From assembly GCA_963975265.1 (NCBI GenBank), contig CAXBGT010000066.1:1-23813 (forward strand): 23,813 nucleotides of DNA. The letters run 5' to 3'. Below the pieces are notes generated by a model, which was not told where the DNA came from, made no database searches, and worked only from the letters and a program-made list of their open reading frames with translations. Source of the DNA: CAJXUU01 sp963975265. GTDB taxonomy: Bacteria; Bacteroidota; Bacteroidia; Chitinophagales; Saprospiraceae. Positions within the stretch are counted from its first letter, which is position 1. The number at the start of each line of letters is the position of its first letter. A program made the position numbers and the translations under genes. Below, piece by piece: positions 1-7,729 of the stretch.

Positions 1-99
1 AGAGCATCTCTAAGTAGAGCTAGAGGAAGATTGATTGAGATAATAGAAGAGAGACAAAATAAAGAAAATCAACGTGTAAAGTGTTTACACAAGATATAA
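1..99 (+). CDS. C-terminal end of an ECF-type RNA polymerase sigma factor (partial)
   Basis: Only the last 32 codons lie in the window; the reading frame is open from base 1 and stops at 97-99. The visible text begins RASLSRARGRLIEIIEER. This matches the end of region 4.2 in ECF sigma-70 factors, where a Ser-Arg-Ala-Arg-x-x-Leu stretch closes the -35-recognition helix-turn-helix, followed by a short charged tail. Region 4 binds promoter DNA. The next gene starts only about 11 bases after this stop (or overlaps it if a GTG start is used), so the two are very probably co-transcribed as a sigma/anti-sigma pair. The call rests on a short segment; another region-4-like helix-turn-helix protein is possible. 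Confidence 0.6.
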   Translation, partial: RASLSRARGRLIEIIEERQNKENQRVKCLHKI

Positions 100-110
100 A
101 TCAAGATGAA

Positions 111-1643
111 ATGAAATATTCTGATTTTGAAAAACATATAGGAAATGAGCTAGGAGATGCTCAAGAAGAGGTCAATATGAATGAGCTTTTGCTTGCCCTA
201 AATTTAGACAACATAACTTTGGATCGGAAAGGGCGACCTTTTCCATTGTGGATTATGATTCCAGTATTATTGCTCGGATCTTTTGCTACTTTCTTAGCGA
301 TGGATGGTAATAGTGCTTTTAATCTAAATCAATTAGCGGAAAATAGAGAAATACAATCTAAAGATGATCTCACAAAACCAAATTTTGAAAACACTGCTGG
401 AATAACTGATGCTTACCAAAACGCAAACACAGAAATATTAAATAAGAAGGCAATAGAAATAGGCGATAAAAAACATCTAATAATAACTGCGGATGTAATT
501 AGTGATCAAAATGAGGTTAGATCAAATAATAATAAATCAAGACTAGAAAAAAGTGACATATCCAATCTTCAAATAAATAAAGAAGCACATGCAAATTCAC
601 CTTCCGGCTCACACTCTATTCAAATAGAGAAAAAACCTGCTCGAATACTACCTAGAAAGGAAGGTGATTTTTCTAATCTGGCTAAACTTGGCACATCTAC
701 TATGGTTTCTAGCAATTCATCCGAGCGGTCGAAAGGGGAAACAATAGAAAATGGTCGCTCTTATTATAAATCTTCAATAAATAATGAAGCGCAGTCAAAT
801 TCCAGAGAGAATTTGAGCCTATCCTCGATTGCAATGAGATCTATTGATGTTGCTGATATAGATGATAAAGGTGATAATATTTTCTCAAGAATGAAAATAA
901 ACTGCCCATCATTTGATAATGCGCATTGGAGATTAGCATTGATTCCAGAAATAGGAATTTTTGCACCTTATAAGACATTAGAAAATAAAAAAATAGAAAA
1001 TTTACAAGCTTTTGAAGAAAGGGAAAAGTTGGAAAAAACTTTAGAGGGAATAAATTTAGGACTATACAGTATGTTGGTTCGAGATGGTTTACCATTTTAT
1101 ATGAAGGCGGGTATTTCTTATTCTAGAATTTCTGAAAGGATGGATTTAGAATACAATTATACCAAGCTGGATACTACAATTGGAATAATCTCCCAAACAG
1201 TTTCTGCTAACGGCGATTCTATCACTACCATCAAGGGTCCAATAATTAGCGAAATAAAACTTACGGGTAAAAATAGACAGCACAACTACATTCATCTTTT
1301 TGATTTGCCAGTTTCTGTTGGATACAGTACATATCTAGGAGGCTTCGATATTGGTATAGAAAGTGGAGTCAAAATTAATTTGATGACTAGAGCTACTGGG
1401 AATCTATTAACTTCAAAAAGTGGTTTTACTAATCTTTCTCTGAACGAGATGTACAAAAAGAGAATTGGCCTTAGTTATTTTGGAGGATTTATGATCGGTC
1501 GAAATTTTGGTAGATTTGGAGATTTGTATCTAGCCCAAAGGGTCACTTACTACCCAACAGACTTCAGTAATGACAACAATAATGTCAGTCAGAAATATGT
1601 TACGATGGGCATTAATATAGGATATGTATATAAGTTGAAATAA
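111..1643 (+). CDS. Putative dual-membrane anti-sigma-like protein with C-terminal beta-barrel domain
   Basis: I prefer the ATG at 111 (510 aa), 11 bases after the upstream stop. A GTG at 81 is in frame but would overlap the sigma gene by 19 bases. Residues 1-43 are soluble and charged. Residues ~44-64 form one hydrophobic segment (PLWIMIPVLLLGSFATFLAM) with no signal-peptidase site. About 190 residues of Asn/Ser/Lys-rich linker of low complexity follow. The last ~240 residues, from around FDNAHWRLALIPEIGIF, show alternating aromatic/Gly strands typical of Bacteroidota PorT-like outer-membrane barrels (GGFMIGRNFGRFGDLYLAQ, YVTMGINIGYVY). The layout of cytoplasmic head, inner-membrane helix, periplasm-length linker and outer-membrane barrel fits an anti-sigma factor spanning both membranes. 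The anti-sigma role is inferred from position and topology; the short N-terminus shows no motif I can name. Confidence 0.6.
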   Translation: MKYSDFEKHIGNELGDAQEEVNMNELLLALNLDNITLDRKGRPFPLWIMIPVLLLGSFATFLAMDGNSAFNLNQLAENREIQSKDDLTKPNFENTAGITDAYQNANTEILNKKAIEIGDKKHLIITADVISDQNEVRSNNNKSRLEKSDISNLQINKEAHANSPSGSHSIQIEKKPARILPRKEGDFSNLAKLGTSTMVSSNSSERSKGETIENGRSYYKSSINNEAQSNSRENLSLSSIAMRSIDVADIDDKGDNIFSRMKINCPSFDNAHWRLALIPEIGIFAPYKTLENKKIENLQAFEEREKLEKTLEGINLGLYSMLVRDGLPFYMKAGISYSRISERMDLEYNYTKLDTTIGIISQTVSANGDSITTIKGPIISEIKLTGKNRQHNYIHLFDLPVSVGYSTYLGGFDIGIESGVKINLMTRATGNLLTSKSGFTNLSLNEMYKKRIGLSYFGGFMIGRNFGRFGDLYLAQRVTYYPTDFSNDNNNVSQKYVTMGINIGYVYKLK

Positions 1644-2174
1644 GTATTTTTGATACTATAGAATAGGTCTTTTGAATATAATTTTAGAGGGTGTGATGTT
1701 TTGAAATAACGAACTGCTAAATATCACGTGATTTTCATTCTACATGTATTAATCCACCTACACTGGGAAGGGTATTTCCAGCTTCGTAACTTCTCAGCTA
1801 GATAAATAATGGACGAGCATTTGATAATTTTGTCACCATTTAGGGTCAAGTAGCCCATTAAAATTGGACTCATGGTTATTTCCTACCCCCTTGGATATAC
1901 TTAGGGTTACCTATATTGAAGCCCTGCTGTCATACCTGCACAAGAAAACTATGGCACTCCAGAGAAGCTATCTAGCCTCAAACCGTTGAATTACCATAGT
2001 AAATAATTAAACTCTGAAAGACGATACTGAAATTGAGTTCAATTTATCTAACCAAAATTTCATCGATGAAATTAAACGACTCATCGAATTTTAATTTTTT
2101 GATTCTCATCTTGATTATATAACTCCTTTCATTTTATTATCTTCCTGCATTAATTCGAAACTAAACATGACAAT
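1644..2174. other. 531-base gene-free stretch with two palindromes
   Basis: No convincing gene is present. Short coding-like fragments occur in different frames, such as PAVIPAQENYGTPEKLSS around 1920-1975, so the stretch may hold decayed coding sequence, but no family can be named. Two inverted repeats near 2030-2073 are listed separately. The strand is A+T rich just before the following gene. Confidence 0.5.
2030..2073. promoter_or_regulatory. Pair of inverted repeats upstream of the amidohydrolase cluster
   Basis: AAATTGA and TCAATTT are separated by GT at 2030-2045. AATTTCATCGATGAAATT at 2056-2073 is a perfect 18-base palindrome. They lie 100-145 bases before the start of the first amidohydrolase gene and could be operator sites or a structured leader. 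No regulator can be named. Confidence 0.35.
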
Positions 2175-3983
2175 ATGATTACTAACATTAGTTGTAAGCG
2201 TTTACTATGGATGATTTTAGCAGTTTTTGGATCTTTCCAATTTGCTATAAGTCAGAATAGCAATGATGCAAAGGAAGTCACAACAACGTATTACGTAAAG
2301 AATGCCTTTGTGGTGCAAAAGCCAGGAATAGTATTATCAAATACATCCATATTGATCAAAGATGGTATGATAAAATCAGTTGGGCCTAATATTCCAATTC
2401 CGTTTGATGCTGAAGTGATCGATGCGGATTCTATGTATGTATATGCAGGGTTTATTGATGCTTGTTCTCATGCAGGAGTGGCAAAAAAAGAAAATAAAGA
2501 CAGACCAAAAGTTGATAATCCAGGAAACCCTCCGAAAGACCTAGCGGGAATCACTCCACAATATACTGTGAGAGCTGCAATCAGTGATAAGCTAGATAAA
2601 TCAATGGGCGAGTTGAGAGAGCTTGGTTTTGGTTTTGTTCATGTTGTACCTAGAGGTAGGATGCTGCCAGGTCAGGGGAGTGTTCTTTCTACGGGCGATC
2701 TCAACCCATCCGCATCTATCATAAAAGAAAATGTTTCAGAATTTGCCCAATTCAAATCTGCAAGGGGAATGTTTCCTGCAACCACGATTGGCGTAATGTC
2801 GCAGTTTAGAGATTTGATCAAAAACGCCACCTATAGCAATAATTATAAAGCAGCATATGGATTGAACCCTACCGGCCTGGAGAGGCCAAAACATTCAGAA
2901 GAATTGGCAGCGTTATATCCTGTGGTAGAAAAGAAGATGCCAGTTTTCTTCTATACGCCTAAGGTAAAAGATGTAAATAGAGCACTGATTCTTCAAAATG
3001 AATTGGGATACAATATGGTGTTGACAGGTGTGCTGCAAGGCTGGCCTTTGATGAGCTCTATCACTGCATCTGGAAATGCAGTTGTTTTATCTCTCAATCT
3101 TCCTGAAGAAATTAAGGATGAGAAGGATGATGTGGATAATGAGGAGGACGATAAGAAGGGTGATAAAAAGAGTGACGAGAATGAAGGTGAGAAGAACGAA
3201 GATGAAAGTGATGTTGAGAAAGTAGAAGGAGATAAAAAGGACGAGAAGAAAGAGAAACCTAAAAAGAAAAAGAAGCCAGAAAAAGAAGATGATCCTGAAA
3301 CGAAAATGCTCAAGGAGAGAAAGATGAAATCTCATGATGAGTATGTCTCTCAAGCTGCAATGTTCGAGAAGCAACGTGTCAATTTTAGCTTCTCGACATT
3401 AGATACTAAGACAAAAGATATAAGAAACAACCTCTTAAGAATGGTCAAAGGTGGACTTTCTGAGAATGGAGCTTTGGCGGCATTGACTACTAATCCAGCT
3501 TCGCTGCTAGGAATATCGGCTATTGCAGGTACAGTAGAGCAAGGCAAGATTGCCAATATATTCATAACTGATAAGCCATACTTTGAAGAAAAGTCAAAAA
3601 TCAAATACCTTATTATAGATGGTAAAGTGACATTTAATAAGGAAGAAAAGAAAAAGAAGAAAAAAGGAGATGGAGAGACTGTTGAATTAGCTGGTACATG
3701 GTCTTATGAAGTTGAGATTCCAGGTGAATCACAATCTGGAACGATGGTTATTGAAGGGTCTGGTGATAATCTAACAGTAAGTACTGATTCTTCAGCCGAG
3801 CCAGGTGATTTTATGGATGGCTCAAATATTAATTTAGATGGCTCAACATTGAGTTTTGATATAAGTATAGATGGTATGACGTACTCTATCAGTGTTGACT
3901 TTGATGGAGAGTCATTTGAAGGTACAGTGGCCGTTGGCGAATTTGGAACATTCCCGATGACAGGTACAAAAAAACCAGAATAA
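2175..3983 (+). CDS. Exported amidohydrolase-family protein, probably catalytically dead, with charged insert and C-terminal beta domain
   Basis: This 602-aa protein has an N-terminal signal peptide (hydrophobic core WMILAVFGSFQFAIS). A composite beta-sandwich and TIM-barrel of the imidazolonepropionase-like amidohydrolase superfamily follows. The site that should read HxH after GFIDA is Cys97-Ser-His99. The positions aligned with the strand-5 and strand-6 histidines of the next gene read VFFYTPK and LTGVLQG, so the metal ligands are largely missing. Residues ~314-375 are an insert of almost only Lys, Glu and Asp. A typical family ending (NPASLLGI, EQGKIANIFI) comes before a second Lys run and a ~100-residue Gly/Thr/Ser-rich beta domain (LAGTWSYEVEIPGESQSGTM). 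It lies 37 bases before the next gene, so probably one operon. It could be a scaffold or binding partner; binding of a different metal is not excluded. Confidence 0.8.
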   Translation: MITNISCKRLLWMILAVFGSFQFAISQNSNDAKEVTTTYYVKNAFVVQKPGIVLSNTSILIKDGMIKSVGPNIPIPFDAEVIDADSMYVYAGFIDACSHAGVAKKENKDRPKVDNPGNPPKDLAGITPQYTVRAAISDKLDKSMGELRELGFGFVHVVPRGRMLPGQGSVLSTGDLNPSASIIKENVSEFAQFKSARGMFPATTIGVMSQFRDLIKNATYSNNYKAAYGLNPTGLERPKHSEELAALYPVVEKKMPVFFYTPKVKDVNRALILQNELGYNMVLTGVLQGWPLMSSITASGNAVVLSLNLPEEIKDEKDDVDNEEDDKKGDKKSDENEGEKNEDESDVEKVEGDKKDEKKEKPKKKKKPEKEDDPETKMLKERKMKSHDEYVSQAAMFEKQRVNFSFSTLDTKTKDIRNNLLRMVKGGLSENGALAALTTNPASLLGISAIAGTVEQGKIANIFITDKPYFEEKSKIKYLIIDGKVTFNKEEKKKKKKGDGETVELAGTWSYEVEIPGESQSGTMVIEGSGDNLTVSTDSSAEPGDFMDGSNINLDGSTLSFDISIDGMTYSISVDFDGESFEGTVAVGEFGTFPMTGTKKPE

Positions 3984-4020
3984 ATTCAGTCTTATTATTC
4001 TCAAATATTAAAAACGAACA

Positions 4021-5397
4021 ATGAAGAAATATATATTAAGTCTATGTGCAATGATGATAGCCTTTACGGTTACGGCACAAGAGACAGGAAGTATTTTGAT
4101 CAAAAACGGCACAGTCCTCACGATCACTGATGGTGTCAAGGAAAATACAGATGTGTTGATCAAAAATGGGAAAATTGAAAAAATAGGCAAAGACCTTACT
4201 GCAGATAGAAGTACGCAAGTAGTAGATGCCAAAGGACAATTCGTAATGCCAGGAATCGTAGATGCACACTCTCATATTGCATTAGAAACAGTTAATGAAG
4301 CAACTAATCCTGTGACTTCAGAAGTTTTTGTTGGAGATGGACTAGATCCTCAAGATGTAGGAATCTATAGAGCATTAGCTGGTGGAGTTACGATCTCTCA
4401 CGCAATGCATGGATCTGCCAATGCAATAGGTGGTGAATGTGAAACCATCAAGCATAGATATGGAACTTGGGATCCTGACGATCTTAGGATGAAAAATGCA
4501 CCGAGAACTATCAAGTTTGCGCTCGGAGAAAACCCGATTAGAGTGCATGGGGAAGGGAGAAATATCACTCCAAGTACAAGGATGGGAGTAGAGCAAGTAT
4601 TCAGATCAGCATTCTCAGAAGCACAATTGTACAAAAAGTCTTGGACTGATTTTAATACCAAAAAAACCAAAACTCCACCTCATTACAGTCGTAGAATGGA
4701 GACACTAGTTGATATTTTAGATGGCGAGATAATCATCCATTGCCATTCATACAGAGCGGATGAGTTATTGATGCTTATGAATGTATTAGAAGATTATGGA
4801 GTGAGCAGGTTATGTTTCCAACACGTAAATGAAGGGTTCAAGGTAGCTCCTGAATTAGCTAAATTTGGAGCCGGTGCATCTGTGTTTTCTGATTGGTGGG
4901 CATACAAATTCGAAGTTTACTATAGTACAGCATATAATGCAGCTATCTTAGTGAGAAACGGGGTAGTGACATCGATCAATTCTGATTCTGGTGAGTTGAT
5001 CAGACACCTATATCACGAAGCGGCAAAAACACAACGATATGGTGACCTTACTGATAATGAAGCTCTTAGACTTATTACTATCAATCCTGCTACACAACTA
5101 GGAATAGGAGACAGAGTAGGATCAATCGAAAAAGGAAAAGATGGAGATATTGCAATATTCAGTGCACATCCTCTCTCAGTATACGCGATTCCTCAAATGA
5201 CAATCGTAGATGGAATAGTGAGGTTTGATATTAGTAATGATGCGCAAGATATGCGTATTGATATTGACCCAGAAGAGAAATTTGATGATACGTTTATCAA
5301 CCTTAATGCAGAAGACGAAGAGCGCTGCATGCAAGATGTATACAGTGAATTATTCTTAGGAGAGACTTCTCAATCTCATGCGGGGCACAAACATTAA
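4021..5397 (+). CDS. Exported metal-dependent amidohydrolase (intact active site)
   Basis: This 458-aa protein has a signal peptide (MKKYILSLCAMMIAFTVTAQ), so it is probably periplasmic. All recognisable metal ligands of the amidohydrolase superfamily are visible: His83-x-His85 in MPGIVDAHSHIA, His240/His242 in EIIIHCHSYRADELL, His268 in CFQHVNEGF, and Asp322 in SINSDSGELIRH. The C-terminal sandwich strand ends with the usual NPATQLGIGDRVGSIEKGKDGDIAIF. The tail is acidic and ends in a His-containing stretch (SHAGHKH) that might bind metal. Family members hydrolyse amide or ester bonds in ring compounds, dipeptides or deaminate substrates; the substrate here cannot be read from sequence. It is flanked on both sides by paralogues lacking these ligands, which suggests a three-protein unit with one catalytic member. 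Confidence 0.88.
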   Translation: MKKYILSLCAMMIAFTVTAQETGSILIKNGTVLTITDGVKENTDVLIKNGKIEKIGKDLTADRSTQVVDAKGQFVMPGIVDAHSHIALETVNEATNPVTSEVFVGDGLDPQDVGIYRALAGGVTISHAMHGSANAIGGECETIKHRYGTWDPDDLRMKNAPRTIKFALGENPIRVHGEGRNITPSTRMGVEQVFRSAFSEAQLYKKSWTDFNTKKTKTPPHYSRRMETLVDILDGEIIIHCHSYRADELLMLMNVLEDYGVSRLCFQHVNEGFKVAPELAKFGAGASVFSDWWAYKFEVYYSTAYNAAILVRNGVVTSINSDSGELIRHLYHEAAKTQRYGDLTDNEALRLITINPATQLGIGDRVGSIEKGKDGDIAIFSAHPLSVYAIPQMTIVDGIVRFDISNDAQDMRIDIDPEEKFDDTFINLNAEDEERCMQDVYSELFLGETSQSHAGHKH

Positions 5398-5559
5398 CAG
5401 TAATTTTATGATGATATAGATTGTTTAAATAATTAGGTCAATATCAAGCCTAGAACTTGAAACCCAGAATTCGAACCTATAAGATCTCTAGATTTGAATT
5501 AGTAGAAGAGGCCAGGTAAAAAAATGCAATCTCTTTTATCACACCAAAATAAATTAAAA

Positions 5560-6855
5560 ATGAAAAGACTAAATATAATAATAGCGGCTCTTCTTTTGAC
5601 TTGTTCTATCAAAGCACAGATGGTCGCGAAATCTCAATCAGGTACATTTCTTCTAAAGAATGCTACATTGCATACGGTCACAAATGGCACTATGAAAGGA
5701 GATATTTTAATCAAAGATGGAAAGATTGCGGATATCGGAACTATCTCTCAAGCGGAAGCAGGTTCTACGACTATAGAATTAACTGGAAAACACATCTACC
5801 CAGGTATGATAGATGGTGGGACCAAACTAGGTCTGTCTGAAGTTGGGTCGGTTTCACTTACGCAAGATTATAGAGAGTTAGGGTCTTTTACACCTCATAT
5901 GCAGGCTTTGACTGCAGTGAATCCAAATTCTGTTTCAATTCCAGTTACTAGGACGAATGGAGTAACGACCGTGATCGCGAAGACCGAAGGGGGGTTATTT
6001 CCAGGCACAGCAGCGCTAATCAATCTTCATGGATATACACCACAGCAAATGTATGCAGGATTCAAAGGTGTACAGATGAATTTCCCAGCAACTGGTAGAA
6101 GAGGTAGATGGGATAGAAGAAAAGACGACGATATTAAAAAAGATAGTGAGAAAGCTATGAAAAAGTTGAATGGCATCTGGAAAAAAGCGGTGCAATATGC
6201 TAAAATAGATAGCGCTGGAATTGCCGGGAGAAAAACAAGAGACGACTACAATCCTCAGATGGATGCACTACTTCCTATCGTAAATGGAGAAGCACCTTTG
6301 ATGATAGAAGTAAATAAAGATAAAGATATCAAAGCAGCCATCAAATGGGTCGCTGATAATAAGGTAAATGCTATATTCACAGGAGTATCTGAAGGGTATA
6401 GAGTTACTAAAGAACTTGCTGAATCTGGAGTGCCCGTGATTACTGGGCCAGTATTATCTATCCCTGGTAGATCATCTGCGTCATATGATATTGCATACAA
6501 AAATGCAGGCATTATGCAGAAAGCGGGCATCAAAGTAGCTATCAGAACAAACGAAACAGAGAATGTAAGAAACCTACCTTTTAACGCTGGATTCGCTGCG
6601 GCTTATGGTATGGGTGTAGAAGAGGCATTAAGGGCAGTAACTATTGTACCTGCTGAGATTTTTGGAGTAGCTGATCAATTAGGTAGCCTAGAAAAAGGAA
6701 AAGTAGCCAATCTATTCATCTGCGACGGCGATCCATTTGAAACTAAGACACAAGTTGAACACCTATTCATTAAAGGGTATAAAGTGCCAATAGAGAGTCG
6801 CCATACTTTGTTGTATGATGAGTTTTTGAAGAGAGATCCAGGATTGGATAGGTAG
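5560..6855 (+). CDS. Exported amidohydrolase-family protein lacking metal ligands
   Basis: I chose the ATG at 5560 (431 aa) over an in-frame ATG at 5524, because 5560 gives a clean signal peptide (MKRLNIIIAALLLTCSIKAQ) and follows an A-rich start context usual in this phylum. The fold marks of the superfamily are present: IKDGKIADIG, YPGMIDGGTKLG and the C-terminal VADQLGSLEKGKVANLFICDGDPFE. Every catalytic position is replaced. HxH reads Gly87-Thr-Lys89, the strand-5 His region reads LMIEVNKDK, the strand-6 region reads IFTGVSEGY, and the strand-8 Asp region reads AIRTNETEN. It starts 162 bases after the active paralogue and is followed by a terminator at 6949-6988. The likely role is a non-catalytic partner or ligand-binding protein; this is inference. 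Confidence 0.82.
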   Translation: MKRLNIIIAALLLTCSIKAQMVAKSQSGTFLLKNATLHTVTNGTMKGDILIKDGKIADIGTISQAEAGSTTIELTGKHIYPGMIDGGTKLGLSEVGSVSLTQDYRELGSFTPHMQALTAVNPNSVSIPVTRTNGVTTVIAKTEGGLFPGTAALINLHGYTPQQMYAGFKGVQMNFPATGRRGRWDRRKDDDIKKDSEKAMKKLNGIWKKAVQYAKIDSAGIAGRKTRDDYNPQMDALLPIVNGEAPLMIEVNKDKDIKAAIKWVADNKVNAIFTGVSEGYRVTKELAESGVPVITGPVLSIPGRSSASYDIAYKNAGIMQKAGIKVAIRTNETENVRNLPFNAGFAAAYGMGVEEALRAVTIVPAEIFGVADQLGSLEKGKVANLFICDGDPFETKTQVEHLFIKGYKVPIESRHTLLYDEFLKRDPGLDR

Positions 6856-6948
6856 AATGAATGCGTAAGATCCTTGAGCGCCCCGCAGGATTACGGGATG
6901 TGCCACTTGCGATCTGTGAGCTGAAATCGAAGAGAACTAGACTTATTG

Positions 6949-6988
6949 AAACTCACTATATGATTGATATCAGGTAGTGAGTTTTTTT
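6949..6988 (+). terminator. Rho-independent terminator after the amidohydrolase cluster
   Basis: AAACTCACTA at 6949-6958 pairs with TAGTGAGTTT at 6975-6984 around a 16-base loop, and the T-run continues to 6988. It lies about 95 bases after the last amidohydrolase stop on the same strand. Confidence 0.75.
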
Positions 6989-7084
6989 ATATGCGCTTCT
7001 GTGAAACATCTTCAAGTACGGCAATCAAATTAAGGTAAGTCATTAGGTTTGCCATCTTAATCAGTTACGCTGATAGTAACATCC

Positions 7085-7210
7085 CTGTACAGCAAAGTAA
7101 TAATGGTGCGTGCAATTTATTGGCAGCTGCAATAGGACTTTGCGCCAGCAGAAGTAAAACAGAAACAGAAACAGAAACAGAAACAGAAACATCAGGATCA
7201 AGTTCTTTTG
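7085..7210. repeat. Intergenic repeat, copy 1, with AGAAAC microsatellite
   Basis: The core from AATAATGGTGC at 7099 to about 7159 is matched by the copy at 7432-7530 with roughly 80 percent identity by eye. Copy 1 contains five tandem AGAAAC units at 7161-7190. In one + frame the copy reads NNGACNLLAAAIGLCASRSK followed by Thr-Glu repeats and a stop, but there is no ATG, and most differences between copies change the amino acid, so coding is doubtful. Confidence 0.6.
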
Positions 7211-7431
7211 CATCTCCAAATCAAAGTCTGTTATAAGCGAATTCTGTGCTAAATGATTGTTATTTTTAATTCTAGTTCCCTGGGAAGTACAAGTTCTCTT
7301 GATGATTATTTTGACTGGTTGGGTTGGATTTTTTTGCGTCGGGTAAAAAGGTGGCATCGCTGTCCCCTCAGCTCAATGATCATGGGTGTGGAGCAGTGAA
7401 GTACGGGTTAAACATATAGTGGAATCACTGC

Positions 7432-7530
7432 ACTGCACAGAATAATGGTGCTTACAATTTATTGGTAGTTGCAATAGCACTTTGTGTAAGCAAAAGCAAA
7501 ATAAAAACTTCAACATCAAGTTTGTTTAAA
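7432..7530. repeat. Intergenic repeat, copy 2 (diverged)
   Basis: It matches copy 1 over AATAATGGTGC, CAATTTATTGG, TGCAATAG and ACTTTG and continues into a CAACATCAAGTT stretch corresponding to copy 1's CAGGATCAAGTT. The microsatellite is absent: copy 2 has an A-rich segment there. The orientation is the same as copy 1. Confidence 0.55.
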
Positions 7531-7667
7531 TGAACTATCCCGATTATGGCTCTATAGATTCAGCCAACAAATGGCACTCTTTCCAAAAAGATTCATTTTT
7601 TCCTTTCGGAAAATACAAATAAGAATGGACATTGTCAGCAAATCAATTATTTTTGCAATCTTTACAA

Positions 7668-7699
7668 ATTGATTGTGAAACAACTAGGCAGAACTTTTG
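7668..7699 (+). promoter_or_regulatory. Possible dnaN promoter (Bacteroidota-type)
   Basis: ATTG at 7668 and AACTTTTG at 7692-7699 lie 20 bases apart, resembling the Bacteroidota primary sigma pattern TTTG-N19-TAnnTTTG with mismatches. The predicted start of transcription would be about 25 bases before the dnaN ATG. Confidence 0.35.
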
Positions 7700-7729
7700 T
7701 ATCGGTTGTAGTAAAATAAATGTCGTGCT

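Larger units (their letters stand above)
6989..7729. other. Long gene-free stretch before dnaN
   Basis: Together with the preceding terminator region this is about 870 bases without a convincing gene. It contains an imperfect direct repeat pair (7085-7210 and 7432-7530), a hexamer microsatellite, a small hairpin (TTTTCC at 7598-7603 with GGAAAA at 7608-7613), and the dnaN promoter region. Confidence 0.6.

Noticed and set aside
1724..1873. Minus-strand 49-codon open frame beginning with ATG at 1873.
   Set aside because: Composition gives no signal peptide or motif, neighbouring frames look equally coding-like, and nothing supports expression.
2993..3374. Minus-strand open frames of Ser/Phe and Leu/Phe runs opposite the charged insert.
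   Set aside because: They are the mirror of the Lys/Glu-rich codons of the + strand gene, which has clear family matches on both sides.
5400..5559. Minus-strand GGTTCGAATTC at about 5471-5481 looks like a tRNA T-loop.
   Set aside because: The flanking bases do not form a T-stem, and no acceptor, D or anticodon arms can be built around it.
7061..7357. Minus-strand 98-codon frame with a Phe-Leu repeat.
   Set aside because: The repeat is the reverse reading of the AGAAAC microsatellite; the rest has no recognisable protein features.
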